DNA from: Diphasiastrum complanatum
Taxonomy: Eukaryota; Streptophyta; Lycopodiopsida; Lycopodiales; Lycopodiaceae
Length of the DNA: 64,000 bases
Direction: 5' to 3'
NCBI GenBank assembly: GCA_029204225.1
Contig: CM055096.1
Location: 28,409,995-28,473,994, forward strand
Part shown: positions 11,994 through 22,784 of the stretch, in pieces
How positions within the stretch are numbered: position 1 is the first letter of the stretch
Layout: the number at the start of each line of letters is the position of its first letter
Position numbers and translations under genes: made by a program
Notes under the pieces: model-generated
The model's input: the letters and a program-made list of their open reading frames with translations, nothing else
What the model was told of the DNA's origin: nothing
Database searches by the model: none

Positions 11994-12348
11994 TGTAATA
12001 GGTCCTAACACCACAGTAGGGCAAACACTAACTGATCCACCCAACCTTGCCTACTCCCTGATATAGAGTAAGCCCCTCCTAGCCCAGTGTGAGAACTGAT
12101 AGCATGCATATTGCCAAGTGTCGGCCACGTGGCACTGACGTGGCCGACTGCACGTTGGGACCCAACGTGGGGCCCCCTGCTGACAGGGTCCCTAGACTGT
12201 GTTAGGCCCGCCATGGCTATGGACCGTGCTGGGGCACACTACTCACACTGTCATGCCCTGTTGGTCGTATACGCTAGACACGACCCTGACTGTGGTATCT
12301 GACCTCCTGTGTTCTCTAGGGTTCGGCACTGGTCACATGCTCGTAACA
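11994..12348 (-). repeat. 5' LTR of the nested gypsy
   Basis: Starts TGTAATAGGTCC and ends GCTCGTAACA on the plus strand; 355 bp; partner of 5496-5853. Confidence 0.95.
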
Positions 12349-12353
12349 CTACC
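12349..12353. repeat. Target-site duplication (right), ctacc
   Basis: Matches 5491-5495 exactly and abuts the right LTR. Confidence 0.93.
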
Positions 12354-13199
12354 TAAGTCCATTGTCTTAGATAGGACCCTAAGTTCGTGAAAATTTTCTG
12401 GTCTACAGTGTTCTCTCCTCTCAATACGAAGTTGAGGATGAGTATTAGTAAGCACCCACAGACTGATGGGCAAACTGAGAGGGTCAACTAGGTTGAGGAC
12501 ACGCTTCGAGCGTATGTCATTGAGGGGCAAACTGATTGGGTAAAGTATTTGCCCTTAGTTGAGTTCAAGTATTATGACAAGAGACGTGTCTCCACTAGTA
12601 CGAGTCCATTCAACGTGTCCAATTACCATAAGTATCCCTCAGAAGGTACCAAGTGCCACTAAGTTTTTAACTCAAATGTAGGCCAAGATTGAGGCTATTA
12701 GGCAAAACCTTTCCAAGGCACAAGCACGAGTAAAAAGTTATGCACAAGAGCATTGTACCTTTAGGGAGTTGGAAGTGGATGATTCAGAGTTTCTGTGAGT
12801 GCCTTCCAAGTCGAAGGTAATGCACACAAGTGTAAGAGACTATAATCAAGGTATTGTGGACCATGGAAGGTCATTAAGAAAATTGGTGAGATAGCCTTTA
12901 AGTTACCTCAGGAATGTAAAATGAATCCAAATTTCCAAGTAAGCCGCATCAAGCTGACAACCTTGTAGAAGCCTGAAGGCTTGGTGTCACTAGAGAAAAA
13001 AGACACCTTGAATCATGGACGAGAATGTATTCTGATTAGGAGGGAGAAGTGATTGAGAAATTGTATCCTCCAAGAGTATCTAGTTCAATGGAAAGGACTT
13101 CCCATGTCTAACGCTACATGGGAGAGTCAATACAGGCTATGTCAAGTGTACCTTGAGTTTGTCATCAAGGGTCGATGACTTTCTTGAAGAGAGTGAGAA
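12354..13199 (+). mobile_element. Older gypsy: integrase end and chromodomain
   Basis: On the plus strand integrase signatures (KSIVLDR, HPQTDGQ-like, an ARVKSYAQEH helix) lead to a chromodomain-like end (QEYLVQWKGLP, ATWESQYRL). It carries on from the integrase piece at 5341-5495, with the younger element between them. Many breaks; old. A chromovirus, like its invader. Confidence 0.85.
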
Positions 13200-13450
13200 T
13201 GTTAGGCCCTAGTCCTGGTCCTAACGTACCCTCTAAAAGGACCAATGACCAAGTGGATTAGGTGACCGCCGATGGCATGGCACAACCCACAATTAGTGAG
13301 TATGTGACCGCCAATAGCGACCACAACTCACGCCCTAGTCTAGGCACCCAACAGTATCATAGGTCACTTGGTGTGCCAGCAGAGAACTTGATCTTGTCTT
13401 ACGATTGGGGTCCCGATTGGCACATGACAACCCGCATAACATGCTAAGGT
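13200..13450 (+). repeat. Probable LTR start of the older gypsy
   Basis: Directly after the chromodomain end a TGTTAGGCCCTAGTCC sequence begins, in the place where the 3' LTR should start. I see no partner LTR in the window, so the far end is not fixed. Confidence 0.45.
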
Positions 13451-14042
13451 ACACAATCTTGCCTCCATCTTGTGTATTTTGTGACTTAAAGGGAACCATA
13501 ATATAATGGAGCATGTTAATAAGAAAGATTAAAGTTAGACCATTGAAATAGATGTAAGCCTCCATTTCACATAAGATGAATATTTGCAATTGAAAATTGT
13601 GCTCTAAGTGACCAATAACCATACATTTCCCTCTTTGCAAAGGCTGCTAGTGGATTATATAGCAAAGATAGCCAAGAAAGCTTATGCAAGGTTCAATCCA
13701 AGGATGCATACCGAAACGAATACTAAGTATGCCGAAAACCCCATGTATAAGGTTGTTGAAGAGACAAAATATGGGATGTCAAGTCTTGTAAAAATGTATT
13801 GCTTGGCTCCAAACAGCAATCAAAGAATGAGTAATGGGCCACAAGTCAAGTTCCTCAAAAACAAAGGAAAATGTGAAAATAGTTTCATATATTTTAATAA
13901 AGAAAAAAAAAAATCTTTTTTCTTTATTTAACATATATCAAAGACAGCTTAGTCAAAAAAGGTTGTTTGCAACCTTCAATAACAGCTTCATATGCATCAA
14001 ACTTCCGATAATAAAAACATGAGAAACAATCCATATTCTTAC
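13451..14042. other. Paladin intron 3 or gene-flanking sequence, unassigned
   Basis: No recognised gene. A plus-strand ORF at 13608-13931 includes NPMYKVVEETKYGM, faintly like a region of LINE proteins, but the rest does not fit. Next to the host exon this should be intron sequence. I searched it for the next paladin exon (the part that normally reads like GINR...MEARLKEDIL) and did not find it. Confidence 0.4.
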
Positions 14043-14114
14043 CGTATACTCAAGATTTGTGAAAGGATGTTCAACCTCCCGCAAGACAAACGGTCGCCCA
14101 TTGATGTAAATAAC
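14043..14114 (-). CDS. PALADIN-like protein, exon 3 (partial gene)
   Basis: A 72-bp exon on the minus strand encodes 24 residues, VIYINGRPFVLREVE then HPFTNLEYT. This matches the conserved stretch that follows LREEP in the first phosphatase-like repeat of plant paladins (usual form VVYINGRPFVLR...ERPF...LEYTG). It is preceded by an acceptor (gcactaaaag) and followed by a strong donor (gtaaga); both junctions are phase 0. The ORF is closed outside these limits, which argues for a true exon rather than a retrocopy. Its position 417 bp after exon 2 keeps gene order. The catalytic CX5R loops of the family lie in later exons, which I could not find in this window. It would be easily missed by ORF-length filters. 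Confidence 0.88.
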
Positions 14115-14531
14115 CTTTTAGTGCATCCCATCCACATATCAAACTCAAGAAAACTTGTCTCAGCATTTGAACTCTCAACTCAATACTATAATTAGCTCAA
14201 CAAAATGCATATGTTACATCGCATATGCATTTCAAAACATATCTCTTTATGAATGTCTTTCACACATTGATATAATCATAAAGAAGCAAAATGCTAGCTC
14301 ATACTTGACGAAGCACTAATCCAAAACTAACCATCATCAATTTCCCAACAAAAGCAAAAGCTACGACCATTTTTTTGTTCTTTATATAAAGAAAGCTTCC
14401 AATTAGTATCGTGTTTCAAAAATTAAGGATTCTTGGCAAGCCCTAATAAGAATGTGGAAAAGAGACATGGAAAAAGGTAAGGCTAAAAAAGTACTGAGGA
14501 TAAACGACAAGAAATTGGGAGAACTACACAC
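14115..14531 (-). other. PALADIN-like intron 2
   Basis: A 417-bp intron between exons 2 and 3 with donor GTGTGT and an AAAAG acceptor. It has no transposon signature and normal plant AT-rich composition. Confidence 0.8.
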
Positions 14532-14663
14532 CGGCTCTTCTCGCAAGTTGTGCCAAAGTACCCTCTTTTCACAACCATACCTACTTGCTCCAATAAGATC
14601 AAGTACTCTTCGAATGCCATCTATTGTAGGGATGGCAACTCCATAAACCTCCAAGGATCCTAC
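14532..14663 (-). CDS. PALADIN-like protein, exon 2 (partial gene)
   Basis: A 132-bp exon of 44 codons encodes VGSLEVYGVAIPTIDGIRR, then a variable loop (VLDLIGASRYGCEK), then RVLWHNLREEP. The VYGVAIPT-IDGIR and WHNLREEP signatures mark the start of a paladin phosphatase-like repeat. The minus-strand acceptor is attttggcag and the donor is gtgtgt; both are phase 0 and fit exons 1 and 3. Plant paladins are large soluble proteins with several such repeats and CX5R phosphatase-type loops; animal paladin has been reported to act on phosphoinositides, and the plant role is less clear. Exon 2 is separated from exon 1 by 8.1 kb of transposon-rich intron. I see no damage in the exon. Confidence 0.9.
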
Positions 14664-15329
14664 CTGCCAAAATGGATTTCTCAAGAGCACAAAATCATAG
14701 CTTACAACAAGCAACGTCAAGAAGTATCTTATTATAATTTCTGAACGAATGACTCGAGGAATTGCAAAATGGCTTGAAGGACTTAGCTTAAAATAATTTC
14801 TTGGGATATCCTTTTAGAAATCCAGTATTGTTAAAAGTAATGATACATGAACCTTGCATTCATCTAGTGAACTTTAAAAAATTACACAGCATCTTCAAAT
14901 GAATATAAGTTTCATAGGAAGGCCAGCAAAAACATGAAGCTCTATAGTGAGTTTTTGAGCTAATTTTAGTAGTCTATAAGATGCCAAACCAAAAGGCTAC
15001 ATGCTTCAAATGGTGAAGCTTAACATAGGATAAACGTCGACACTAGAGACTTTGAGCCAACGGCATGTACTTATAGTTGCAAGGTTTTTCAAGCAATTAT
15101 TTTGTTTCAAATATTTGTTTGAGAGGTCCTCCAAAAAGAAGGGTGTTTCAAGAATTTCTAATAATATTGTTTTGCATGAAGAGTTACATACTTCATCTCC
15201 AACCTCCATACTTCTCCCAAAAAAAGTGTTCTTAAGGAAACATGACTCAATTCTTACAGCCAACCATGGACAGAAGAAGGGAGGTGCAATATAGGAAGTT
15301 GAGAGTAAGGCTACTTAGAAGGTAGGATG

Positions 15330-15425
15330 GGAGGTTTTTCTCAAGAGATAATGACGAAACTTCTGAACCGCATAAACCATTGCCAAAGCTTCACGCTCGG
15401 TAGTGGCACGGAAATGTGGAAAAGG
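15330..15425 (-). mobile_element. Ty3/gypsy RNase H scrap
   Basis: The minus strand encodes TTEREALAMVYAVQKFRHYL, the RNase H signature of Ty3/gypsy polyproteins, with no gypsy sequence I can follow on either side. A very small fossil fragment in the host intron. Confidence 0.75.
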
Positions 15426-15479
15426 AGGTAGTTGTGTGCAAGGTAGCTCAAGAGGTTCGGACAGGGACAACTAGGTAGG

Positions 15480-15835
15480 TCAAGAGGTGGAAAGATGGGA
15501 AGAAACCAGAGATACTAAGAGAGAGGAATATGAAACTACGATTGTGGTTGTAAAAGATGTACAAAGAAAGCAATAAGCAAGAAGTAATGAGGAAGAGTGT
15601 GAAAAAAGGACAGCAAGGTTAGGGAGGAAGGATGGAGAACAAAGAAAGTCAAGTGCGGATGGAGGAAGTTGGGGCAATAGAAGGAACTTGCAAGCAGCCA
15701 AGGGAAGGTTATCAAAGAAAAAAGAATGGAAACCAGGGTTGTTGTGAAAGGAGGCAGCATCAATGGAGTAGGAGGGGGAGTTAGGGAAGGGGAGTAGGGT
15801 TAGAGAGATTGGAACTAATAGGCAGCAATGGAAGG
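15480..15835 (+). repeat. Strongly purine-rich stretch
   Basis: About 350 bp in which the plus strand is mostly A and G (ggaaggatgg, gaggaagagtg, gtaggagggggag). The long minus-strand ORF over it (15480-15965, rich in F, L, S and P) follows from this bias and has no domain. Confidence 0.6.
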
Positions 15836-15967
15836 AGCTAGGAACAACATAAGTAAGAACCCAAAGCTTTTTTCCTTTTACTTTGTTAGTTACATTGTCT
15901 TGGACGCCTAATGCATGGAAGAACAATTGGTAGTGATCAAAACAACATCCATAAGTAACCAACAAGT

Positions 15968-16312
15968 GTTGGAATTCACTTGATTCCTAAACAGGAGTAA
16001 TCTAATCATACTTGAACTCACAAATCTGAAAAGCAAAGAAAAAGCACTTCAATTGATCCCTTCAATAGAAAGAAACTATAGAAGATTGCTTTACATCTAG
16101 AGAGCGAGCAGGTGCCTATTATATAGAATTCTCATGAATTTTATGTCTAATTTTATTGAAGCAAATGGCTAAAGATAAGCCTTCAAATGAAGCCAGCCTA
16201 AGTGCTACTAAAATTGTATACATATCCATTCACTTATACTTCTGACAAATAGGCCTTATTAATCGTAATTAAAATAACATTCATGGGACACAATAAAACC
16301 TTACTTTCAACA
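15968..16312 (-). repeat. Copia-type LTR (3' LTR)
   Basis: 345 bp starting TGTTGGAATTC and ending CTTTCAACA, a TG...CA pair with TGTTG/CAACA ends. To its right the minus strand has a purine tract (aaaggagag, 16313-16321) and then a copia tail, so this is a 3' LTR in minus orientation. Confidence 0.78.
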
Positions 16313-16490
16313 CTCTCCTTTCATGTTTATAATGTCATCTACTACTATAAGTTCTCTAAGCTTCTCTTACTAGGACCTTATAGTAGAAATATTTGCCACT
16401 TGATCATCCATCTTGCGATAGATAAGCTCAACTTCATAAGGAGAAAGCACACAACACCCCAATGAACAGCTATGTGAACTGCATATTCAA
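16313..16490 (-). mobile_element. Ty1/copia RNase H tail
   Basis: Next to the LTR the minus strand reads YEVELIYRKMDDQVAN, the end of copia RNase H (family form EVxLIYCxTxDQxADIFTK). The rest of the element is gone. Broken fossil. Confidence 0.75.
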
Positions 16491-16689
16491 AGAAAAAGAA
16501 ATGGTACATATAGGACCCGCCACACGACAAAACAGACCCTGTTACGGGACGCCTGTCTTGACTGAGTAACTATACGTGCCTTGGACTCGACACTCATACA
16601 CACAACATGAACGAGATAAAACGGAAAACTGTGAAAACTGGAAATTCATGTCCAGTGGCAAATAAACAGGACTTATATATATCTAACAA

Positions 16690-17345
16690 AAGGTTACATT
16701 GTGAAGGGAAAGGAATAATTGGTTTGCAAGTTAGAAAAAGCGTTATATGGTCTTAAGCAAGCGCCCAAGGAATGGTATACAAGAATCAGTACATACTTTG
16801 AGTAGCTTGGTTTTCACAAGAGCAATTGTCAGCCTATGTTATATGTTCTAGTCAAAGATTATCAAAGTGTTATTATGTTGATGATCTTATCATTACAAGC
16901 CAAACAAGGGTTTGATAAAGAGGGTAAAGCAAGATCTTTCATTAGAATTTGACATGAACTTGGTTCACTAGAATAATTTTTTGGGATTGAGGTTTGGAAA
17001 ATACAGCAAGGTATTTTCGTTTCTCAATGTAAGTATGTTCATGAACATTTGGAAAAATTTGGAATATCACATGGCAAATCGATTTCAACTCCTTACGATT
17101 ATAGTTGTAAACTCACCAAAGTTAAGGTAGATCAAAATGCGGGTGGTACACGATATAGACACTTGTGGGGAGTATGATGATCTAACACAACCAGATACTG
17201 CATATGCTTTAAATTATGATTAGTCAGTTTACGGCTAATCGAAAGCAAATTCATTGGAAAGTTGCGAAGCAGATACATGGGTGTATCAGAGAAACTTTAT
17301 GATTTTATTGTGAGTCAGATTGTTGGCTAGCCTGTTGGATTGGTA
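16690..17345 (+). mobile_element. Ty1/copia reverse transcriptase remnant A
   Basis: Plus-strand frames carry copia RT signatures: KLEKALYGLKQAPKEWYTRI, then a YVDDLI-like region, FFGIEVW, GIFVSQCKYVHEHLEKFGI, and a STPYD-type substrate loop. Many breaks; no LTR attached. It overlaps in content with the next remnant, so the two are separate copies. Confidence 0.85.
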
Positions 17346-17364
17346 ACGTAAACTGCAGGAACAA

Positions 17365-18510
17365 TCTGTGACATGGTATCAAAGCCTTGGTCGAGAGCAG
17401 TTTTACGTTAGTTAGAAGCTGAATTCTGGGAGAACTCGAAGAACCATCTAAGGTTGGTCAAGCAGGCTATCTAATTCAAGGAATCCTAATCAAAGTGCTA
17501 AGGAAATTCAAAGGCTTGAATTTGGTGAAAACTATGAAATTTTTTAAATTTCCAATTTTTCGAAGCTAGCATAGCTTTCTTGATGGAAACAAATTGTCTG
17601 CACTCGTTATTGCACCAATTGACATGCCATCAGCTCCTGTACCAAGATCGTCGGGTTAATCTAGCGCTTATGAGCCATGTTCTTGAGTCAAGTGAAGCCT
17701 CTTGCTTTGAGGAGGCCAAGGATCAAGAGATTTGGCAAAAAGCTATGCATTAGGAGATTGATTCCATCAAACGCCATGACACTTGGGAGATAGTGGATCT
17801 TCCAGAGGGTAAGAAACCCATTGGTAATAAATGGGTATACAAAACGAAGTACAATTCCGATGGCACCCAAGCACAAAGGGAGGCTTGTGGTAAAGGGATA
17901 CACGCAGAGTAAGGGCATTGACTACGAGAAGACATCTGGTCCCGTGGCCAAGTGGAACACACTTCGTATGGTTATTGCTTTAGTGGCGTTGTCTGGATGT
18001 AACTTGCATCACATAGACGTGAAGTCTGCTTTCCTGAATGGACAACTTGAAGAGGAAGTTTATATGCAATAGCCAAGTGGCTTTGTGATACAAGGCACAT
18101 AAGATAAAGTATGCAGATTGAAGAAAGCCTTATATGAATTACCTTGTGCTTGGTAGAGCTACTTCGATGAGTATCTCTTATCCAAAGGTTTAGTACTCAC
18201 TTCCTCTGATTTCAATCTTTACTACTTTGCGCAAGATTCTAGCATTACACCGATCGTGCTATATGTAGATGACCTCATAATCACAGATAATGATGAGGGT
18301 TTGATTCATGCAACCAAGAGGGATTAATCTTCCAGTTTTGACATGAGTGATCTTCGATTGATGCACTGTTGTTTGGGAATGGAAATCTAGCAAAGACATG
18401 ATGGTAACACACTCTGTATGCGAATGAAATTCTGAGACGCTTCAAGATGTGCGACAGTAAGCCAGTTTCTACACCTGTGGAGGTTGGTAAGAAGCTATCT
18501 CATGAGGATG
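17365..18510 (+). mobile_element. Ty1/copia remnant B (primer site and RT)
   Basis: A primer-site-like TGGTATCAAAGCC follows tgtgaca at about 17378, as at an LTR/internal junction. Further on are RT signatures: SFEEAKDQEIWQKAMH-like, KKPIGNKWVYKTKYN, RLVVKGYTQSKGIDYEKT, NLHHIDVKSAFLNGQLEEEV, PIVLYVDDLIIT. Gag and integrase are not visible, so this is a shortened, broken copy. Confidence 0.85.
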
Positions 18511-19139
18511 AGAGTGAGCTAACAAACCAAGTTACTGCCCCAAGAGAAAGGAAACTTTCTGACCTGAGGCCTGCTGAAACTTCAAAAAATAGGCTGTCAC
18601 TGCCTCACTACCTTGAATTTGCAGCAAGAAAACGTTGAGTGCACAGCTGTTTATAAGCAACTTTGAGTTCCTTCACTGATCCATTTTGTATAGGCAGCAA
18701 TGAACCTCGTTGTCCTTGCAGCAATCCAATAGCAACAGTGCTCCTCCAACGATCAACCTGTATGATCTTTCAAGCTCACAGATCTGTGCTGAATGTTAGC
18801 AATGATCTACTTGCGATCTTCAGCAGCAGCGAGCCACCAACAGCGAGCAACTATTCAATCAACTTTTTAGCTGCAGCCAGCTGTTCTGGCAATGAATGAT
18901 CTCCAACAGCATTTCTTGTCCCCTCTTACATTTACAATCTTGTACATACTGTTTAATGCAACAATCAGCCTTTACATGAGTCATAACCTAATTTACTGCA
19001 GTGAAAACATCCCATTCTACTTTGATTTGCATTAAAGATTTGCTTTAATCAACACTATCATGCATAGTGACAGAGTTTCCCACAATGAAAGCTAATTCCC
19101 CTTCTTTGTTACCCATTAGATATTGTTATTTCTTGTTGA

Positions 19140-19450
19140 TTAGTGGCTGGCCTATTTTCTTCCTCTACCTCTTCCTCTTTGGGTAAAGGTCCTGACTACC
19201 AATGCCTGATCTACAAGTTTGCCACTAAAACCATATCCACCCCATCTTAACTCTTCCAAGAGTAAAATTCCAAAAACTTCATGCAAAGGGGAGATTGAAA
19301 TAAGTATTGACAAACTTGAGGAAGTCCATTTAGTATGATGATGGCCATATCCACATCTTCAACATTTTCGTCAACTACAAGTAGCTGATCATGAATTTCC
19401 TCATTCTTTCAATTACACCTACACATTGTTAAATAAAAACAATAATTTGT
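19140..19450 (-). mobile_element. Ty1/copia gag fragment
   Basis: The minus strand encodes EEIHDQLLVVDENVEDVDM then AIIILNGLPQ, the UBN2-type gag signature of copia elements (compare LNGLGDDY in the copy at 38.9 kb). Fossil fragment. Confidence 0.72.
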
Positions 19451-20054
19451 TTTCTACTTTTTTGCACATTAAAGCGATAAATGATCGAGCAGGGCAGGGT
19501 TTCCGTTTTCAATGACTGATGGTTCCCCGTATAGCTAACTAGAATAGACCTTATACAATGGTTAAAAAAATATCAAAAAGAAACTATTTCAATGGTCCCA
19601 AATTACACTGCTTTTCTGGATTTTGCAACTTTGACACCATGAGCAGCACGTTAAAATTTTGGTCTCCTTGACCCTGGGGCTGTCCTTGGATCCAAAATGG
19701 ACTTTTTTAGTAAAAATGAGCTACAAATTCACTATAAAAATTTTGAATAAGTAGCATTCATCAACTTTGGGCCAGAATTTAGGGCTTTGTATTATTATAA
19801 CCAATGTTGCGCGATCGGGAACACAATCCAGGAAATCCCATTACGGTTTCCCAGAACGTGCACTAAAAAACAAAAATAGGGAAATTCTGCACAATCCTTT
19901 GTATTAGGTCTTCATGCCCTCATCCACTTGTCATCATCAAGTGGGCTACTATTTACAATTGAGATGAATTTTAATCCTTCCCACACAGATGTGTCTTTGA
20001 ACCATGTTTACACATTTTGTTCCAGAATTGGATCCAGAAAATCCCCGAATCTGA

Positions 20055-20820
20055 GAACCTGAACGGTTCACCACGGTTCTCAGAACCGTACAGTGAACCG
20101 TACGGTTCACGAAGATTTTAATGGTGAACCATGGTGAACCCATAGAACCTACGGTTCCCAGAACCGTGGAAGGAACCGTACCACGGTTCACTGAACAGTG
20201 GTACGGTTCCTGCAATTAATTAATTAACTTTTTTTTTGCCAATTTCCCCCCAAAATTGTTTTTGGCCCTCATTTTACAGTTTTTGGGCTGTTTATGATAA
20301 TTCGAACTGTAAAATAGAACTGTAAAAATCCACAGACACAGATTTCAAAGAAGACACAGACACAGATTTCACAGACACAGACTTTTTTTTGGCCTTTTTT
20401 TTGCATATTTTTAGGCTGTTTTTGGGCGTAGGAACAAAAAAAATAATTAATTAATTAGTACGGTTCACCACGGTTCCCCCTTAAATTTTCTGAGAACCGT
20501 ACGGTTCACTCTACGGTTCTCAGAACCGTGGTGAACCGTACACGGTTCGGTTCATTAATTCTATGGGTGAACGGGTGAACCATACAATAATTAGTTAATT
20601 TTTTTTTAACTACCCACCCCCAAAAACAGCCCAAAAAAATGCAAGAAAAGGCCAAAAAGAACCAAAATGAGGGCCAAAAAAGGTGCAATGGCTTTGGGGG
20701 GAAAAGGGTCCAAAAGAAAAAAAAATTAATTAATTAATTACAAGAACCGTACCACGGTTCATGAACCGTGGCACGGTTCACCCAACGGTTCTTGGGACCC
20801 GTTGGTTCTATGCCCGGAAT
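20055..20820. repeat. Cluster of ACGGTTC/GAACCGT palindromes with inverted spacers
   Basis: I count about 23 copies of ACGGTTC or its complement GAACCGT (14 and 9) in three groups: about 20060-20210, 20459-20560 and 20731-20792. Many are back to back, giving GAACCGTACGGTTC-like palindromes. The two spacers (about 20213-20459 and 20586-20740) resemble each other in opposite orientation: both are edged by TTAATTAATTA and share TTTCCCCCCAAA, GGCCCTCATTTT, GGCCTTTT-TTGCAT and GGCTGTTTTTGGG blocks in reverse order. It looks like a foldback or MITE-like structure, but no transposase, clear outer inverted repeat or target duplication is visible. It lies in intron 1 of the paladin-like gene. Confidence 0.85.
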
Positions 20821-22601
20821 GTGCAATAAATAAATAGTTGATTTTTTTTCAAAAAAACAGGATATATGCTGTTTTTTTTAATCTTGTGGTGTATATGTTT
20901 TTATGCAATCTAAAAAAAAATTCGCCTGCTGTTTTTTTGGTTTTGATTTTCATATTTAATGTTTTTTGTTGGTTTTGAAAAATAAAAATAAGCGTTCCGG
21001 AACGCATATGCTTTCAATTTTAGCAAACTAATCTTCAGCATTACAAAGCACTTATAACTCCACACTCTCACAAACTACTAAATTGCTAGTTTCTTCACTA
21101 ACCTTCTACAATCCACATGGCTCACATTTATAAAAATATATGTTGAATTATAATGCCTAATTTACCCATATGGATGGTTAAAACTTAGTTCATGCAAGTT
21201 GCACAGTGAGGGCAATTTTGTTAATTGAACTCAACTCTAATTGCAAACAAATAAGTTATGGCAAAAAATGTCAATGTAGACCTAGAGAGAAAAAATGCCA
21301 AAGAGGCTTCTCAATTGCTCAAGAGAGTGCTCATATACTAAGTTATGAACTGAATCATAGATTTAGCACCAACAAAGCATAAATCAACAATGCATAAAGC
21401 AATCTAAAAATCTCCACAATGAACGGCAAATAGCAACACACATAATCAACGGCTAAAGTTTTACAAGCAATAGAAAGGGCAAGAATCATCTCACAAAGGG
21501 CCCAAGCAATACCAAATCATAAGCTAAAGAGTGAATGTATGTAGGGCCTATTTATACCCAATAATGACCCTATAATAAAAGCTTCTCGGCACTTAACCGC
21601 ACTTAACCCACAATAGGGTCACAAGAGGGAAAATAGTGCACCCTCTTGGAGGGTGTATGCCCTTCCAGTAGGGCCACTCTAGTAACAAAAAAGTAATAGT
21701 TGGACCCTTGCCTGGTCCTAAATAGAATGGATAAGAAAGGCTTTTAGGCCTATACATGAATGAAAGGGCTAATGGCCAACAAAGGAATATAGCCCCTTGA
21801 ACCAATAGTCCGTATATGCAATTTACCTTTGCAAACCAAATATATAAAATGTGTAACAAGCTCGTCGTGCTGGATACTAATGAATAAGTTAACTGTAAGA
21901 GAGATTCTTGATCTCGCCTCATAAGCAAGTAATGTAGCGGTCTTCCGAAGTCCCCAAAAAAATATCCCTTCGCTGATCTAGTCAACCATGGCCTCCAGAA
22001 AATGATGTTGAAAATTGTCCATTCATGTGAGCCAGAATGTGTCCCACTGTCCCAGTACACGATATGGTGGTCCACCAAGGGCTTGGCCATCCAAACACCG
22101 TGTTGCTGCTTGACCATAGTATAAACGACAAATCTTAAAGGATGTGTTAAGCGTCGATGGCCAAGTTTCTACTGATAATGAATTCCAGTTTGTTTCCATC
22201 CTAATTAAAATAAAAAAAGTAGAGTGAGCCACAGACTGTTCCAGAAGTATCCTGCTTGAGTAGAGAATACAAACAAGAACTGTGAAAAAACATTATGAAG
22301 CGACGGCAACACTTAAAAAATGGGATTTCGATACCCCTCACTTCTAGATGTCAGAGCAATGAGCTCTGAAGTTCAACAAAGAAACTCATCGCAGAAACAT
22401 GAATGATCCAAAAGGTTCAAAAGAAATTTGACAGCAACTTATTATTATGTATTGTTTTTTTAATTGTTTTTATTGAACAGTAAAAATAGGTCTAGTATGA
22501 ATAGTTATCTACATAAATCAGGAGATTCAAATCTCAATTCTCCTGATTTCAAATTTGAATCTCCTGATTTGAATTTGAGGTTCAAATCTACTGGCAGGAG
22601 T

Positions 22602-22687
22602 TACCACACATGCGTGAATAACAGCGCCAAAACTGGAAAAGTTGAACTAGTAGTACGTGCTACCACACACGCGTGAATAATAGCGCC
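22602..22687. repeat. 27-bp direct repeat in intron 1
   Basis: TACCACACA(T/C)GCGTGAATAA(C/T)AGCGCC occurs at 22602-22628 and again at 22661-22687, two mismatches apart, about 100 bp after the exon 1 donor. Function unknown. Confidence 0.8.
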
Positions 22688-22784
22688 TATAATGCTGAAT
22701 AACTTAATGCTACAAAGCTAATGATAGCTTCGATGTTCCAAATTGACATAAACCTTGAAGATAGCAGGGTTTAAGAGGACAGAC

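Larger units (their letters stand above)
5496..12348 (-). mobile_element. Full-length chromovirus-type Ty3/gypsy element, broken, nested in older gypsy
   Basis: Terminal repeats of 358 and 355 bp (5496-5853 and 11994-12348) begin TG and end CA and are flanked by ctacc duplications. On the minus strand the order is LTR, primer site (11980-11992), gag, zinc knuckle, protease, RT, RNase H, integrase, chromodomain, purine tract (5854-5869), LTR. The LTRs differ by about 12 substitutions and one 3-bp indel by eye, roughly 3.4 percent. At a fast angiosperm rate (about 1.3e-8 per site per year) that is about 1-1.5 million years; at slow conifer rates it would be several-fold older. The coding part has about half a dozen breaks and also contains a copia-type solo LTR. 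It sits inside an older gypsy integrase. Confidence 0.95.
14664..22784 (-). other. PALADIN-like intron 1 (8.1 kb, transposon-filled)
   Basis: Bounded by a GTCTGT donor after exon 1 and an attttggcag acceptor before exon 2. It contains a gypsy RNase H scrap, several copia pieces on both strands, the ACGGTTC palindrome cluster and unassigned sequence, each listed separately. Within it, 14664-15330, 16500-16690, 18510-19140, 19450-19800 and 21010-22600 show no gene I can name. A 174-codon open frame at 21593-22117 (-) has no recognisable domain. Confidence 0.8.

Noticed and set aside
13608-13931. 107-codon plus-strand ORF next to paladin exon 3
   Set aside because: Only a faint LINE-like phrase; the rest is unrecognised and it lies in presumed intron, so no call was made.
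15480-15965. 161-codon minus-strand ORF
   Set aside because: It results from the pyrimidine bias of that strand; composition is almost only F, L, S and P with no domain.
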